This document shows positions 1 through 9,503 of a DNA stretch of 64,000 nucleotides, piece by piece (the first letter of the stretch is position 1; every line of letters starts with the position of its first letter). The stretch comes from Theileria orientalis strain Shintoku (lineage: Eukaryota; Apicomplexa; Aconoidasida; Piroplasmida; Theileriidae). Location of the stretch: NCBI RefSeq assembly GCF_000740895.1, contig NC_025262.1, forward strand, positions 550,001 to 614,000, read 5' to 3'. The translations under genes were made by a program, and so were the position numbers. Below the pieces are notes generated by a model. That model searched no databases. It was not told where the DNA came from and saw only the letters and a program-made list of their open reading frames with translations.

Positions 1-1227
1 TCCTTCAGCAAACTTCTCGTCTGCCTCGTGTTGTTCTCTATCAGCGACTTCTGGTATGCCGATATTGCGTCGTCGTACTTTTCCATCTTCGTGTAGCAGC
101 TCGCGAGCCTGTTGTAGATCTAAAACTCGTTGATCACTTGCGCCTCCAAAGTCTTACCTTTGACACGACTGTGAAGTCCGCCATCACGTCGTATCTTCTT
201 TCTATTGCGTCGTTGCACGTCTTTACGCACTTTTCGTACTCTCCCATCTCCAGGTACACTGCTGCCTTATTGTTTTCTAGCAGCAGGTTTTCCGGGTCAA
301 GTTCCGACGCTTTGTTGTACATCTCCAGCGCCTCTTCGAACTTCTTCTGCTTATACAGGTTATTTCCTTCCTCCTTTAGCTTATTTGCCTCCTACGTTCA
401 AACGTTTACTCAATAAATTTACTTGTTGACTTGGCGTCAAATTCTCCTTAGGCTCCGATTTCTCCGGCTCCTTCGGCTTCTCGTATTGTGTTTCTCTCTT
501 TTCGGTGGGCATGTTCATTCCCATCGATGCCATGAGCCCATCTCTTATTGCTGGATTCTAAAATCGTTTAATAGACACTTCAACTTACTGGGTCATTTAG
601 TATCTGTTGCAATACACTTGGGTCGTGATTCATCCTTGCAAGTGTGCTTGCCAACTTTGACGCGTACTCCGGGTCCTCGCTCTGGTACTTCTGCAAGTTC
701 GGGTTCTCCTGTATGAGCCTGGTCACCATCATCAAAGATTGCATATACTGATGCGAGACTAAATTTCCGTTATTTTTTGAACACGGTATTAGCGTATTTT
801 AATAACTTACAGTCATTTTCCACATCGTATAGTGCCTTTTTCAATGCCTCGTTTTCGGGGTCAAATTTTAAGCCTGTGTAATATTTTACTACTGGGTTAC
901 GGGCGAATTACCTAATTTATATGTTTCTTTCGCTGCTTCGTGGTTTCCCAGTTTATATTCGCACAGCCCCTTTCTGGAATATCCCTAAATTGCCAATTTT
1001 AGTACACATCGTCTTACCTTTGGCCAATCCGGCTTCAGTTCTATGCATTTGTTTGCATCTGACAAGGCTTCCGTGTACATAGACATAGAGGCGTATGCAC
1101 CTGACCTATTTGAGTACAGCACGTGGTCGTTTGGGTTCAATTCAATAGCCTTCGTGAAAAAATCTGCTGCCTCTTTGAAGTTTCCTGCCTTGAAGGCGTT
1201 GTTCCCCAACGTCTTTAAATCAATCAT
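1..1227 (-). CDS. STI1: STI1/HOP Hsp70-Hsp90 organising co-chaperone (3' end outside window)
   Basis: Cytosolic TPR adaptor that bridges Hsp70 and Hsp90. The first exon (1227 to about 1019) starts MIDLKTLGNNAFKAGNFKEA and carries a classic TPR with NRSGAYASM. Later exons give a third TPR helix pair (GYSRKGLCEYKLGNHEAA), a DP1-like stretch with NPNLQKYQSEDPEYASKLA and MNHDPSVLQQILNDP, and a second TPR array (EEGNNLYKQKKFEEALEMY, about 400-190). This TPR1-DP1-TPR2A order is that of STI1. At least five short introns interrupt it. The gene runs off the left edge, so TPR2B and DP2 are not visible. The start is the first ATG of the TPR1 exon. Confidence 0.93.
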
Positions 1228-1406
1228 TATTACAAATTAGCCTTGTGGATTAAATCCTGACAAAATATTGTGTTGAATTAAATTGTTATTTACAAATATT
1301 ACATAAATACGGAATTTTACGACCCCAGATATACACGAACCATATTAGTATATATTAATAACCATGTGCGAAATGAACATTATATTATTGATTAATGTTT
1401 ACATTT

Positions 1407-2609
1407 CTATTTTAGATTTGTATTTATAAAGCTATATACAAATCCTAACAGATTATCCATTTCTATGGAATCTCTTATCTTTTGAAACAGTGCTTCGTAC
1501 ATCCATAAATTATGACTTGATAGTATTATTTCTGCGCTCATTTCCTTACATTTCAAGAGGTGGTGGACGTAAGACCTAGATTCCTTCCTGATTGAAATTT
1601 CGTGGAGTCGTTTGTCCAGCTGGCTATGGTACACACTATCATTTAAATCTATATACGAGTTTATATTGTCCTTATAAACTCCATCTTCGAACTCACAGTT
1701 TTCATTTAATATCTGGAGCAGTGACTCTAAGTCTATATCCTCTTCGGTTTCTTCTGGTATATTGAAACACAGCGCTCTTCCTTCGCTGGATAGAGTCTCT
1801 GGATGTGGTGATATAACAACGTCTACTCCGAGGAGAACAGCGTGTAAAATTTCAATGGCAGTTCCTGTATTTAGTTGTATGACCCTCAGCTTTTCGTCAC
1901 TTGTTCCTTTTAACATTGCTTTAATCATTTCCGCTCTTTCCTCTAAAGATTCCCCGTATCCTAGTCCAGATAGTTCAACTCCGGGATATATATCGTCCTT
2001 ATTATAGCCTAGTACTGGATGAGCGCTAGCTATTATTTTAGTTAAATCGGAAGATTCTTTAAGTTCTTCATGGTATGTTGTGTACTGTTCTATTGCCCTG
2101 TTTCTTTTCCTCGAACTTAGTTTAACTAGTTTATTCAGCTTCATTAGTTCACAGGGTATTATCGACATGGTTGGTCTCAGTAAATCTATGATTAATTTTG
2201 TTGTGTGTAAATCCAGTTCGTATTTCGAACTGTTAACATAGAACACGAAGTTGCCGTTCTCTATTTTATATTCTTCAATGAATGGATTATTAAGAGTAAA
2301 CAGTGTTGTTGCACCTTCATAGTCCACGAATCTTCTTAAATTTTTATTCAACCTTGACTGTTTTTCGTACTCTTTTAGCATTGGCAAACATGGCACGACT
2401 GATGAGTATGATACACATAAAAAAGGCTTCCTCTGAATTTCAGAGATGTGACTGATTGTTAATGGATCTGGAAGTATTGATTTAGAAAATAATGGGCAAG
2501 ATGGCGTTTGTAAGTCAGATTGGATCACACCTCTGCGATATAAATGAACACTGTTTTTACACTTGGTAAGAACTTTGAAAAACGGTTTATTTTCTTTTAA
2601 ACATTCCAT
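1407..2609 (-). CDS. QTRT2: QTRT2-like subunit of tRNA-guanine (queuine) transglycosylase
   Basis: Single-exon 400-residue protein. In eukaryotes QTRT2 pairs with the catalytic TGT subunit to put queuine into the tRNA wobble position. The C-terminal half has the family pattern: GVELSGLGYGESLEERAEMI, then a segment on TGTAIEILHAVLLGVDVVIS (the 'GVDLFES' region), then SYVHHLLKCKEMSAEIILSS followed by HN and a C-terminal IRDSIEMDNLL. The TGT zinc site C-x-C-x2-C just before the HHLL helix is absent: the equivalent stretch reads EISIRKESRSY, with no cysteine, although the later His is kept. The N-terminal third is divergent. This fits an accessory subunit better than a catalytic one. The start is the first ATG after an AT-rich leader. 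Confidence 0.75.
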   Translation of the reverse strand: MECLKENKPFFKVLTKCKNSVHLYRRGVIQSDLQTPSCPLFSKSILPDPLTISHISEIQRKPFLCVSYSSVVPCLPMLKEYEKQSRLNKNLRRFVDYEGATTLFTLNNPFIEEYKIENGNFVFYVNSSKYELDLHTTKLIIDLLRPTMSIIPCELMKLNKLVKLSSRKRNRAIEQYTTYHEELKESSDLTKIIASAHPVLGYNKDDIYPGVELSGLGYGESLEERAEMIKAMLKGTSDEKLRVIQLNTGTAIEILHAVLLGVDVVISPHPETLSSEGRALCFNIPEETEEDIDLESLLQILNENCEFEDGVYKDNINSYIDLNDSVYHSQLDKRLHEISIRKESRSYVHHLLKCKEMSAEIILSSHNLWMYEALFQKIRDSIEMDNLLGFVYSFINTNLK

Positions 2610-2778
2610 TTATATATTTTATACAATTTACAAACAATTATAATACATGATAAATTATAATTTTATGTTACTATATACACAACAATACCATTTAGTATTA
2701 TTAAATTTTACTGGAAAAATAAAAAATAATGAATTAAATATTATCTACAATACAATTAAAATTATTTTATAGGTCATA

Positions 2779-3609
2779 TTAGGCATTGTTTTCCTTATTA
2801 TATTTCTTGTCATGTTTAGTTTCCATTACCTCCTTCTTTATCTTCCTATCTCATCTTAGCGTACACGCAACTTACCTTAATTCATCTCTTATGTGTAAAA
2901 GTAATTTTTCTTTATTATTTGCGATTTTTTCCTAAGAAAACTGTAAAAACAGTTGACCTACGTTATGGTACGCGAATCCTGTTGTATATATTGGCGATGA
3001 ATCTGTGTCCACTCCGAGCGCCATTTTAACCTTTTGTCTCTTCTCAGACTCTATTCTCTTATCATAGAATACCTTTTCAGTCTATGTATTTATTATATTT
3101 ATAAAATCCAACCCTTCTAAAGGCCTCTTCCTTATCGATTCCTTTGTTCATGAGACTGAGTTGATATGTTACAAATTGCATAACTGGGTGATCGTGTGTA
3201 TAAAAATCCAATCCTAAAAATTTTTTATACGCTCACAAGTTACCCTTTTGCCATTCGTTGTCCGGGTCAAAGCATCCCTCAAACCTCAGATGAGGGTACC
3301 TATCTAGCAAGTTTGAAATAAGAGGAACATATGGGTTTTTAACAACTCTGTCTGTGTGTAGTAGATTCCTCGTGTCAAGCGGCGGATGTGCCTCCACCTA
3401 AGATCATATACGTAAATCAACATAAATAAAAACAAATACCCAGTCCATCCACCTCGGCCTCTTGTAAGTTCCATTCTCGATCAGCTTCCTCATTCTGTCG
3501 AGAATATCCCACCTGAGCCTTCTTCTGATGGCGAAGTTCGATCCGGTGAACTAAAATAAAATTAGTTCATTTATTATTGTTTTCTTACATGAATTGCCCC
3601 TTTTGGCAT
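2779..3609 (-). CDS. Probable mitochondrial small-subunit ribosomal protein mS23-like
   Basis: Assembled from six or seven short exons joined by introns of about 30-45 nt. Exon 1 (3609-3589) is MPKGAIH. Exon 2 (3550-3440) encodes FTGSNFAIRRRLRWDILDRM and ends KRPRWMDW. Exon 3 begins VEAHPPLDTRNLL. Later exons give YTHDHPVMQFVTYQLSLMNK with GIDKEEAFRR, and the protein ends KHDKKYNKENNA. The 'KPxWxxWVxAxPP' motif and the 'HPVxxFVxxQLxLMxxGxxxEEA' motif resemble mitochondrial ribosomal protein S23/Rsm25, which would place it in mitochondrial translation. The match is by motif only, so a different small mitochondrial or nucleolar protein remains possible. It follows the QTRT2-like gene's 5' end on the same strand with 169 nt between. 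Confidence 0.5.
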
Positions 3610-3798
3610 TTTCTTTTTTTATTTTTACAGGAGAATCATATAAATATATACGATTTTACACATTTATTTGCACTGTTCATCTAATGGTGGGCGTGTTGAT
3701 GAAAATATATTTTATCAATAAATATCGTACACATTTCTGTTCAATTTCGTTTATTTTCTGTTTTTAACATGTAGTTTTATTTTACATTGATATAAAGC

Positions 3799-5545
3799 AT
3801 GGATAATGCAAGAAACTGTAAATATAACCCACTTAACAAAAAAACCCGTGAACGCTCCATCAATGTACCAAATAATCCCAGGGTTAGCTCAACTATCTAC
3901 TCTCGTGTAATATATATTTTTTCAGGATGACGATTCTTCGGTGTGTGACCCCGGAAACTCTCTCGACGATATCGCCTTGCTGAAGGACCTGTTTTTCAAC
4001 CTCAGGACCTCCACCAGGACCGACTGGAGCAACATAAACATAGAGAAGCGTCACGACTTTAAATTTTGGGCCGACGTCACTCACAACTTCGGTTTTGACA
4101 TTCTCAAGTGCGTGTTCGGCATCGGGTCCTCCTACTGCGACAGTCACGCTCTCACCACCTACTACGTTCACTCCGTTTTCGGCGACGAGCTGCGTTCGAC
4201 TTCCAACTACGTCATGTGTCTCAAGAACGAGGTGGCTTTCCACCTTCTCAACGGCATGATCGAGAACAGGGTGCCCGGGTCTCTCAGGCTAATCATTCGC
4301 GGGAACGGCTACGTCTTTTTTGAGAATCGCATCAACGAGCTTCTAAACACCAATCAGATAAATCAGGACGCTCTCTGTCACAACATGAACGCTCTCGGCA
4401 CTCTCTTTCCCTATTTGATGGAGTACGAATCGGTACTTTCTCAGACCACTCATTCGTTTTCAGGTTAACTTGTCTCAGCTCTGCTTCCGGTTCGTCACTT
4501 CTAAGCTCTGGAAGTACATGTGGGCTTACATCGGCGTCAACTTAAAGGGCAAGTCTGGCGACTTCAACGAGAAGCTCTTTCTCGCCTTCCTCGAGCTCGC
4601 CACCACGATTATTTACGGCTCTCGGGGACCTGGGTTTCTCAGGCGCCTCCACTCATCCTCTTCTCGCTACCTTTGGAACTCCGTTCTTCCCCTAGTTTCT
4701 TGGAGCATGGAGAAGCGCATTCTCTGCAAGATTGTTTCCTTCATTTCCGACATTTTGCTGCTCAGTGTTTGCGACGGCTGTCACGAGACAATTCCCTCAG
4801 ACGTCTACGACGCTCTCAGGCACAACGTAAACCTTTCTCTTCACAACGGCCGGTCTGAGGGCTTCGGCCCCTTCGAGGGCCTTTCCAGCAGCGATTTCAA
4901 GGTCTACTACTCCAACACTTGCGTCGTAATGCTCTCTAAGCTCGAGGAGGTTCTTTCAAAGAAGGTCAAGGTACGTTTTCAACTTTACTAAACAGCATAT
5001 TCCATATTCAATTCTAATTCCTTTTAGGAGATCACCAGGAGTATGCACACCATCTATGAGATTTCCACTCTCGGCTCATCCAGGCTGACTATTCCTTACA
5101 ACTGCAGGAACGTTTTCGAATCTGAGGCTACCGAGAAGACTTCCGACTTTTCCACTCCTCCTATATTTCCCAGGATTCTTCCCTGCTTCAACTTCAACTG
5201 TCCTCGTGTCTATCACATCGATCTTCCTCAGATCCACCTGGTCAACAACGACACCGTCAACTTTTTCTACTGCAAAAAGTACGTTAAATTACCTCATTCT
5301 TCTTCAGGTGCGGCATTCCTAGCTACTGCAGTGAGCGCTGTTTCAATGAGCATTGGCAAATCTCCCATAAAGAGGTACTTTATTTATCTCATCACAATTT
5401 TCAGATCTGTCCGTACTTCATGAACTTTCCCACCTTCGCGAAGTATATACCCAAATCTGACATGTCGATCCTTTCAACGCTCGATCATTCAGATTTCAAT
5501 TGCGTGCAATCGGATTCCAAGAACAATTGGAATCCAATTTTTTAA
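3799..5545 (+). CDS. MYND-type zinc-finger protein of unknown function
   Basis: Five or six exons: 3799-3882, 3926-4432, 4464-4970, 5028 to about 5279, then two small exons to the stop at 5545. All junctions are GT...AG and frame-consistent. The first ~480 residues form an all-helical-looking domain that I do not recognise (for example LWKYMWAYIGVNLKGKSG). The C-terminus carries a MYND finger: a CFNFNC pair about 40 residues upstream, then YCKKCGIPSYCSERC and FNEHWQISHKEIC. The spacing C-x2-C-x5-YC-x3-C-x7-H-x3-C fits MYND. MYND fingers usually bind proline-rich peptides and occur in SMYD methyltransferases, but no SET motif is visible here. Its coding sequence is GC-rich compared with the p23-like gene that follows. 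Confidence 0.8.
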
Positions 5546-5951
5546 TCGTGGACTTTTCACCCGAGTTACTATCTCTTCCGATTTGTAATCTATCAGGCCT
5601 TAAATATTATTATATAATTTCATTCAAAATAGTGATTTTACCCTGCTAATTCGTTTACTTATCTTATGTATTTCATATGGTTAGTTATAAAAAGATAATT
5701 TTGGCTAGCTATACCTTTACACATCATAAATTGGTGATTCCAGCATACACATTTAGTCAGAATTATTAATTTTTTTTACAACGATAAATTCAATATTTCA
5801 TTGGAATCCTACATGGCGTTGACTAGGGAGACACTGCATGAACAATTGGTGAAATTTATCATTCGATGTGTAATCATTTAAGCCATATACACCACAGCCT
5901 TCATGTAATTTCCAGATCCGATATAATTATTTGAGAATTAAACTTTTAAAA
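5546..5951. other. Intergenic spacer
   Basis: Same-strand gap of 406 nt between the MYND gene and the secreted-protein gene. It is AT-rich with no ORF of note, no repeat and no tRNA-like fold that I can see. It must hold the 3' end of one gene and the promoter of the next. Confidence 0.6.
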
Positions 5952-6617
5952 ATGAAAGGATTATTCATCTTCCTGTTTCTGTTTAAGTTTTGTTTGGGCG
6001 ATAATGATGTAATCACTTTAGATCTATCCAAAGAAGGCGACCACTCAAAATTCATTAAAAATAAACACAATTACCGAGGTGTGGAATATTACACCTTTAT
6101 GCCGATTCCTGGTTACACCATAGGGAGAATAAAGTTTCACAATTACATTATATATGACAGAAAGGAGGGAGATGATAGAGTGGAAGGAACCTACTTGTAC
6201 TATAATCGGTATAACCACGATATTCCCATCTTCGTTATTAAAACAGGCATACTGAGAAGAAGTATCTTCCCAGTAAGCGGAAGGTCTCAAAACGACGAGG
6301 AAAACAGCCTTCTAGTTAGAACCCTGATGAGATTCATACAAGTTTTAACCCCTATAACGGATCCGTTGCATACAATGCTCGGCAATTTGGATGACCGACC
6401 TGACCCCGTAGAAACAACGATAAATTCAATAACATACAGAGTCTACAATGGACAACAATACGTTGGAGGCTGTGACGGAAAAAGAGTATTCTGGCTACCA
6501 AATGCCGCAAGGATAAATATAGAGCCCAAAGAAGAAGTTCAGATGGAAACGGAAGAGGCGGAGGCCAGCGGATATACATCGGCAGAAGAAGGGTCAACAT
6601 CAATGGATACCAGTTAG
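5952..6617 (+). CDS. Secreted or surface protein, candidate 23-kDa piroplasm membrane protein (p23-like)
   Basis: Intron-free protein of 221 residues (about 25 kDa). The ATG at 5952 gives a clear signal peptide: KGLFIFLFLFKFCLG with likely cleavage near LG|DND. The upstream in-frame TTG at 5931 is not a plausible start. The mature part is rich in Tyr, Asn and charged residues (GVEYYTFMPIPGYTIGRI) and may contain a divergent FAINT/DUF529-like unit. The last ~30 residues form an acidic, Thr/Ser-rich tail (EEVQMETEEAEASGYTSAEE). There is no second membrane segment or obvious GPI signal. Size and style suggest the p23 surface antigen known from Theileria piroplasms, but I infer this without an alignment. 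It is AT-rich, unlike the next gene downstream. Confidence 0.75.
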   Translation: MKGLFIFLFLFKFCLGDNDVITLDLSKEGDHSKFIKNKHNYRGVEYYTFMPIPGYTIGRIKFHNYIIYDRKEGDDRVEGTYLYYNRYNHDIPIFVIKTGILRRSIFPVSGRSQNDEENSLLVRTLMRFIQVLTPITDPLHTMLGNLDDRPDPVETTINSITYRVYNGQQYVGGCDGKRVFWLPNAARINIEPKEEVQMETEEAEASGYTSAEEGSTSMDTS

Positions 6618-7068
6618 CAAAAAAGTGTGTTTTTAGTTTTAACATGGGATGTAAGATATAAGATTTAACCTGAATGTAGCCTCCAACGATATCAAATGGA
6701 TAATGTTTGGTGAGGATTTTTGAAATTTATGAAAACGATATTACGTTTGTTGAAATAACATATTGAAAAAAGTAAATTGTGATGAGGAATTTTATTAAAA
6801 ATAAAAAATATACTAGAAAAACGTTAAAAAATTATAACAATTTGTAATTATGTTCAATGTGTGAGAGTATACAAATGCCATTACATTTAATTCTTCGTTC
6901 TTACATGGGGGTGAGAATTTATTGGCCTATTTGGAGTAATATGTCACTATGGTTTTAGTTTATGTGTATTATATTGTTGTTTACTTCAATTTGATTTAGT
7001 TAACATATTGTTTGTGGTTGTTTTAAATTTAGATTCAAAGAATCCGTTTGAGAGCAGCGTATAGGAGG
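6618..7068. other. Intergenic spacer
   Basis: 451 nt of AT-rich sequence between two same-strand genes. A TTTAG at 7028-7032 immediately precedes the open frame of the next gene, so a short upstream exon or a 5'UTR intron is possible. No other feature seen. Confidence 0.5.
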
Positions 7069-8469
7069 ATGATTGTGAAGAATATACTCGCTTTGAGGAA
7101 ATTCTCAATGTTCCTACAAGGGATAATTGTACTTCAGCCGCTATATCTCGGAATTAACACGCCTTACTACACGATTAAAAGGTTTAAAATCCCGGAGTCC
7201 TCAGTGGACCTATACATCACTAAAATTAACATCACGATGCAGCTCGGATACTTCGTGGGACTTCTGCTGGCTAACTTCTACTTCTACGTCTTCCCGCGCT
7301 GGATACAGAGGTATAACCTGTACATTTCAGTGGTCACAAACTGGCTCACAGTTACCTACTCCACACTGCTCCTGCTCTCCTACCTCGTCAAGGGGGACGA
7401 GGGCTCGCTCACATTCTACTTCTACATGCTGGTGATGTGCGCGCTGGTGTTCGGAATCAACGAGTCGTTCGCAATGAACGTGGGCATCGTGGAGCTGCCC
7501 TGGTTCACAGCCTCGATTCCAGCATCAGGCCTCATGGTGGTGGCGTTCCAGTTCTTCTTCAGCGCAATCGCAATGAAGCTGGGCTCCCAAAGGATCGAGT
7601 TCACTATCATATCGTGTCAGATAACAATTTTGATCTTCCTCTGCGCTTTTACCTCGGTGCTCTGGATGGTCTCTTACATGCAAATTTCGCACGACGCCTA
7701 TCAGATCGACGAGGCATCCTACCAGGAAATGGAGCTGGAGGCGCAGAAGTACTACTACCCAGCAGACTATTCGTTCTTGAAGAGGATGTGGATGTCAAGG
7801 TACCCGTTCGTCGCCTCCGCAGTGGGATTAGGGTACCTCTACGGCTTCTACCCGGCCATAATACCGTACAAGCTCGCAAACTTGAGGGACGCGTACTACA
7901 TAGACCTGGTGTCAATCTTCGCAGGCTCCTCAGTGGCGCTGATGGTAAGTATGCTGTGCGAATACACGAGGTTCGGGCCGAACAAGAACTGGGAGGCCAC
8001 AGATTCGAAGTGGGTGTACTCGCTCTTCGTGGCAATCCCGTACCTGCTGCTCCCGGTCTTCTTCATTAACCCTCTGCACTTCCCGGAAACGCCCGTCTTC
8101 AAGGTCATTTTGGAAAACAGAGGTGTTGTGGCACTGCTTGCAGTCTCCTTCAACATGATGAGCTGCTTGCTCACAGTAGTAGGATACTCGGCCTCATCGA
8201 AGCAGACCAACAGAGAGAACGACCCGGACATGGCTCCGCTGAACGTGTTCATAACCTACACGGTGATGCTTTGCGTAATCCTGTACTCGCAGGGGTACTT
8301 GACCTTTTACGGCATGGTCGAGTCGGGAAAGCTGACGGTAGTAGAGGGAGGCAAGGGCAAGCGCTTCTTCTACTGGCTCGGAAAGTCGTTTGTGTACGGG
8401 TGGAATAGGTTCAGGCTGATTCTAGTCTCAGACATAAGGGCGGACATTCTGAAGATCAAGGAGCTGTAG
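7069..8469 (+). CDS. Polytopic membrane protein, transporter-like
   Basis: 466 residues from the ATG at 7069, no intron within the body. About ten to eleven hydrophobic segments are visible, for example MQLGYFVGLLLANFYFYVF, FYFYMLVMCALVFGI, LMVVAFQFFFSAIAM, FVASAVGLGYLYGFYPAII and SLFVAIPYLLLPVFFI. There is a central cytosolic-looking charged loop near residues 205-245 (DEASYQEMELEAQKYYYP). The layout resembles a 10-12 TM solute carrier of the nucleoside-transporter or MFS kind, but I see no diagnostic family motif. The open frame continues 12 codons upstream to a possible splice acceptor at 7032, so the N-terminus is uncertain. Third positions are strikingly GC-rich compared with the p23-like gene just upstream. 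Confidence 0.8.
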   Translation: MIVKNILALRKFSMFLQGIIVLQPLYLGINTPYYTIKRFKIPESSVDLYITKINITMQLGYFVGLLLANFYFYVFPRWIQRYNLYISVVTNWLTVTYSTLLLLSYLVKGDEGSLTFYFYMLVMCALVFGINESFAMNVGIVELPWFTASIPASGLMVVAFQFFFSAIAMKLGSQRIEFTIISCQITILIFLCAFTSVLWMVSYMQISHDAYQIDEASYQEMELEAQKYYYPADYSFLKRMWMSRYPFVASAVGLGYLYGFYPAIIPYKLANLRDAYYIDLVSIFAGSSVALMVSMLCEYTRFGPNKNWEATDSKWVYSLFVAIPYLLLPVFFINPLHFPETPVFKVILENRGVVALLAVSFNMMSCLLTVVGYSASSKQTNRENDPDMAPLNVFITYTVMLCVILYSQGYLTFYGMVESGKLTVVEGGKGKRFFYWLGKSFVYGWNRFRLILVSDIRADILKIKEL

Positions 8470-8859
8470 AGCCAACGTGTTGATTTTAACAGGGTAAACG
8501 ACGATTTTAATGCCTAATGTAGTAGCTCTAACACATATTTCTCAGATATTAAGTCTTAGTAAAGATAGCTGCCCTTAATTGGCGGTCTGCGCATTCAGTT
8601 TATGTAAATGTACATTCGTTTGGTTGTATATCCAGTTAGAGATGTGAATACGCATCAATATGAACAAACATCTCATTATAATAATAAATAAAAGGTCAAA
8701 CGATTGGATTCCTACTGAATGTGGTAAATACGCCCAGATGTGTCGACGCGTATATGGATACAGACGTAGGTGAACAAGGACACACATTAAAGCTACGGGC
8801 TTCGAAACCACATGACAAAATTCAAAAATTAATTATTAGCAGCTAATGAGGCTTAACCG
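8470..8859. other. Convergent intergenic spacer
   Basis: Lies between the stops of the transporter-like gene (+) and CMC1 (-). One 78-codon open frame on the minus strand has no support. No repeat or RNA gene seen. Confidence 0.5.
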
Positions 8860-9480
8860 CTACACTTGGACCGTGCCATTATCAACGTGCTTCTCGGCGG
8901 AGTTCCGCTTGAGGTAGGAAGGAACGGCGGAGCTGTCGCCCTTCCTGTAACGCTGCTCCATGACCTTCCTGATGGCCTCAGGGGATGTCTAAAGGTGGGT
9001 AGTGAGTGTTTGTATCCAATTTGAGAATAACTACGGCAGATTCTGAACACGGGTAACTATCTAATGCTCACAGCGTCCCTTTGGTAAATCCTAATACATT
9101 TATGGAGATCCTTAGACTGATTCTTGCAGTTGAAGATGATGAAGTTCTTCTCTGTGCAGCAGTTAACGTACTCGTCGATCTCGGCTCTGAAGGGTATGGT
9201 ATGGTGTTGTGTTACCTGCACTTGTCGCGTATCGAGGCCGCTATGTCCTTGATCGCCTCCTTTCGCTCCTTAGAGACCTTATCTAAAGTAAACATGAGCT
9301 AAGTTTGCAGATGTGGGCCTACATTCCGATTCTCTGAACTCCAGGTACGAGAGTGGGTGGTCATCACTTGCTGAAGAATCATTAGTTGCGGGAACAAATA
9401 CCAGATCTCAGCTTATCGACGAGTGTTTTTTTGTCTTCTTTGCATCTGCAGTTTGATTTCGCTGGTTCTACGGAGTCCAT
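8860..9480 (-). CDS. CMC1: CMC1-like twin CX9C mitochondrial intermembrane-space protein
   Basis: Small multi-exon gene. Exon 1 begins at the ATG at 9480 (MDSVEPAKSNCRCKEDKK). Further exons give SDDHPLSYLEFRESE, VSKERKEAIKDIAASIRDKC and the core AEIDEYVNCCTEKNFIIFNC, followed by KNQSKDLHKC. This forms two C-x9-C pairs (CRAEIDEYVNC and CKNQSKDLHKC), the signature of CHCH proteins imported by Mia40. The order and length fit CMC1, a cytochrome c oxidase (COX1/copper) assembly factor. The last exon ends with YRKGDSSAVPSYLKRN and a short tail. Introns are 25-85 nt. It lies 23 nt from the stop of EAF6, the next gene upstream on the same strand. Confidence 0.82.
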
Positions 9481-9503
9481 GTAAAAAATACATTGTGATC
9501 AGA

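Noticed and set aside
7437..8069. Long open frame overlapping the transporter-like gene in another frame (and several similar frames over 20.8-21.8, 31.6-32.0, 45.6-46.2 and 54.8-55.5 kb)
   Set aside because: Arg/Val/His-rich shadow proteins typical of the off-frames of GC-rich coding sequence; the true frames carry the domains.
8575..8811. 78-codon minus-strand open frame in the convergent spacer after the transporter-like gene
   Set aside because: No conserved motif, odd composition, no splice partners; consistent with chance in a spacer.
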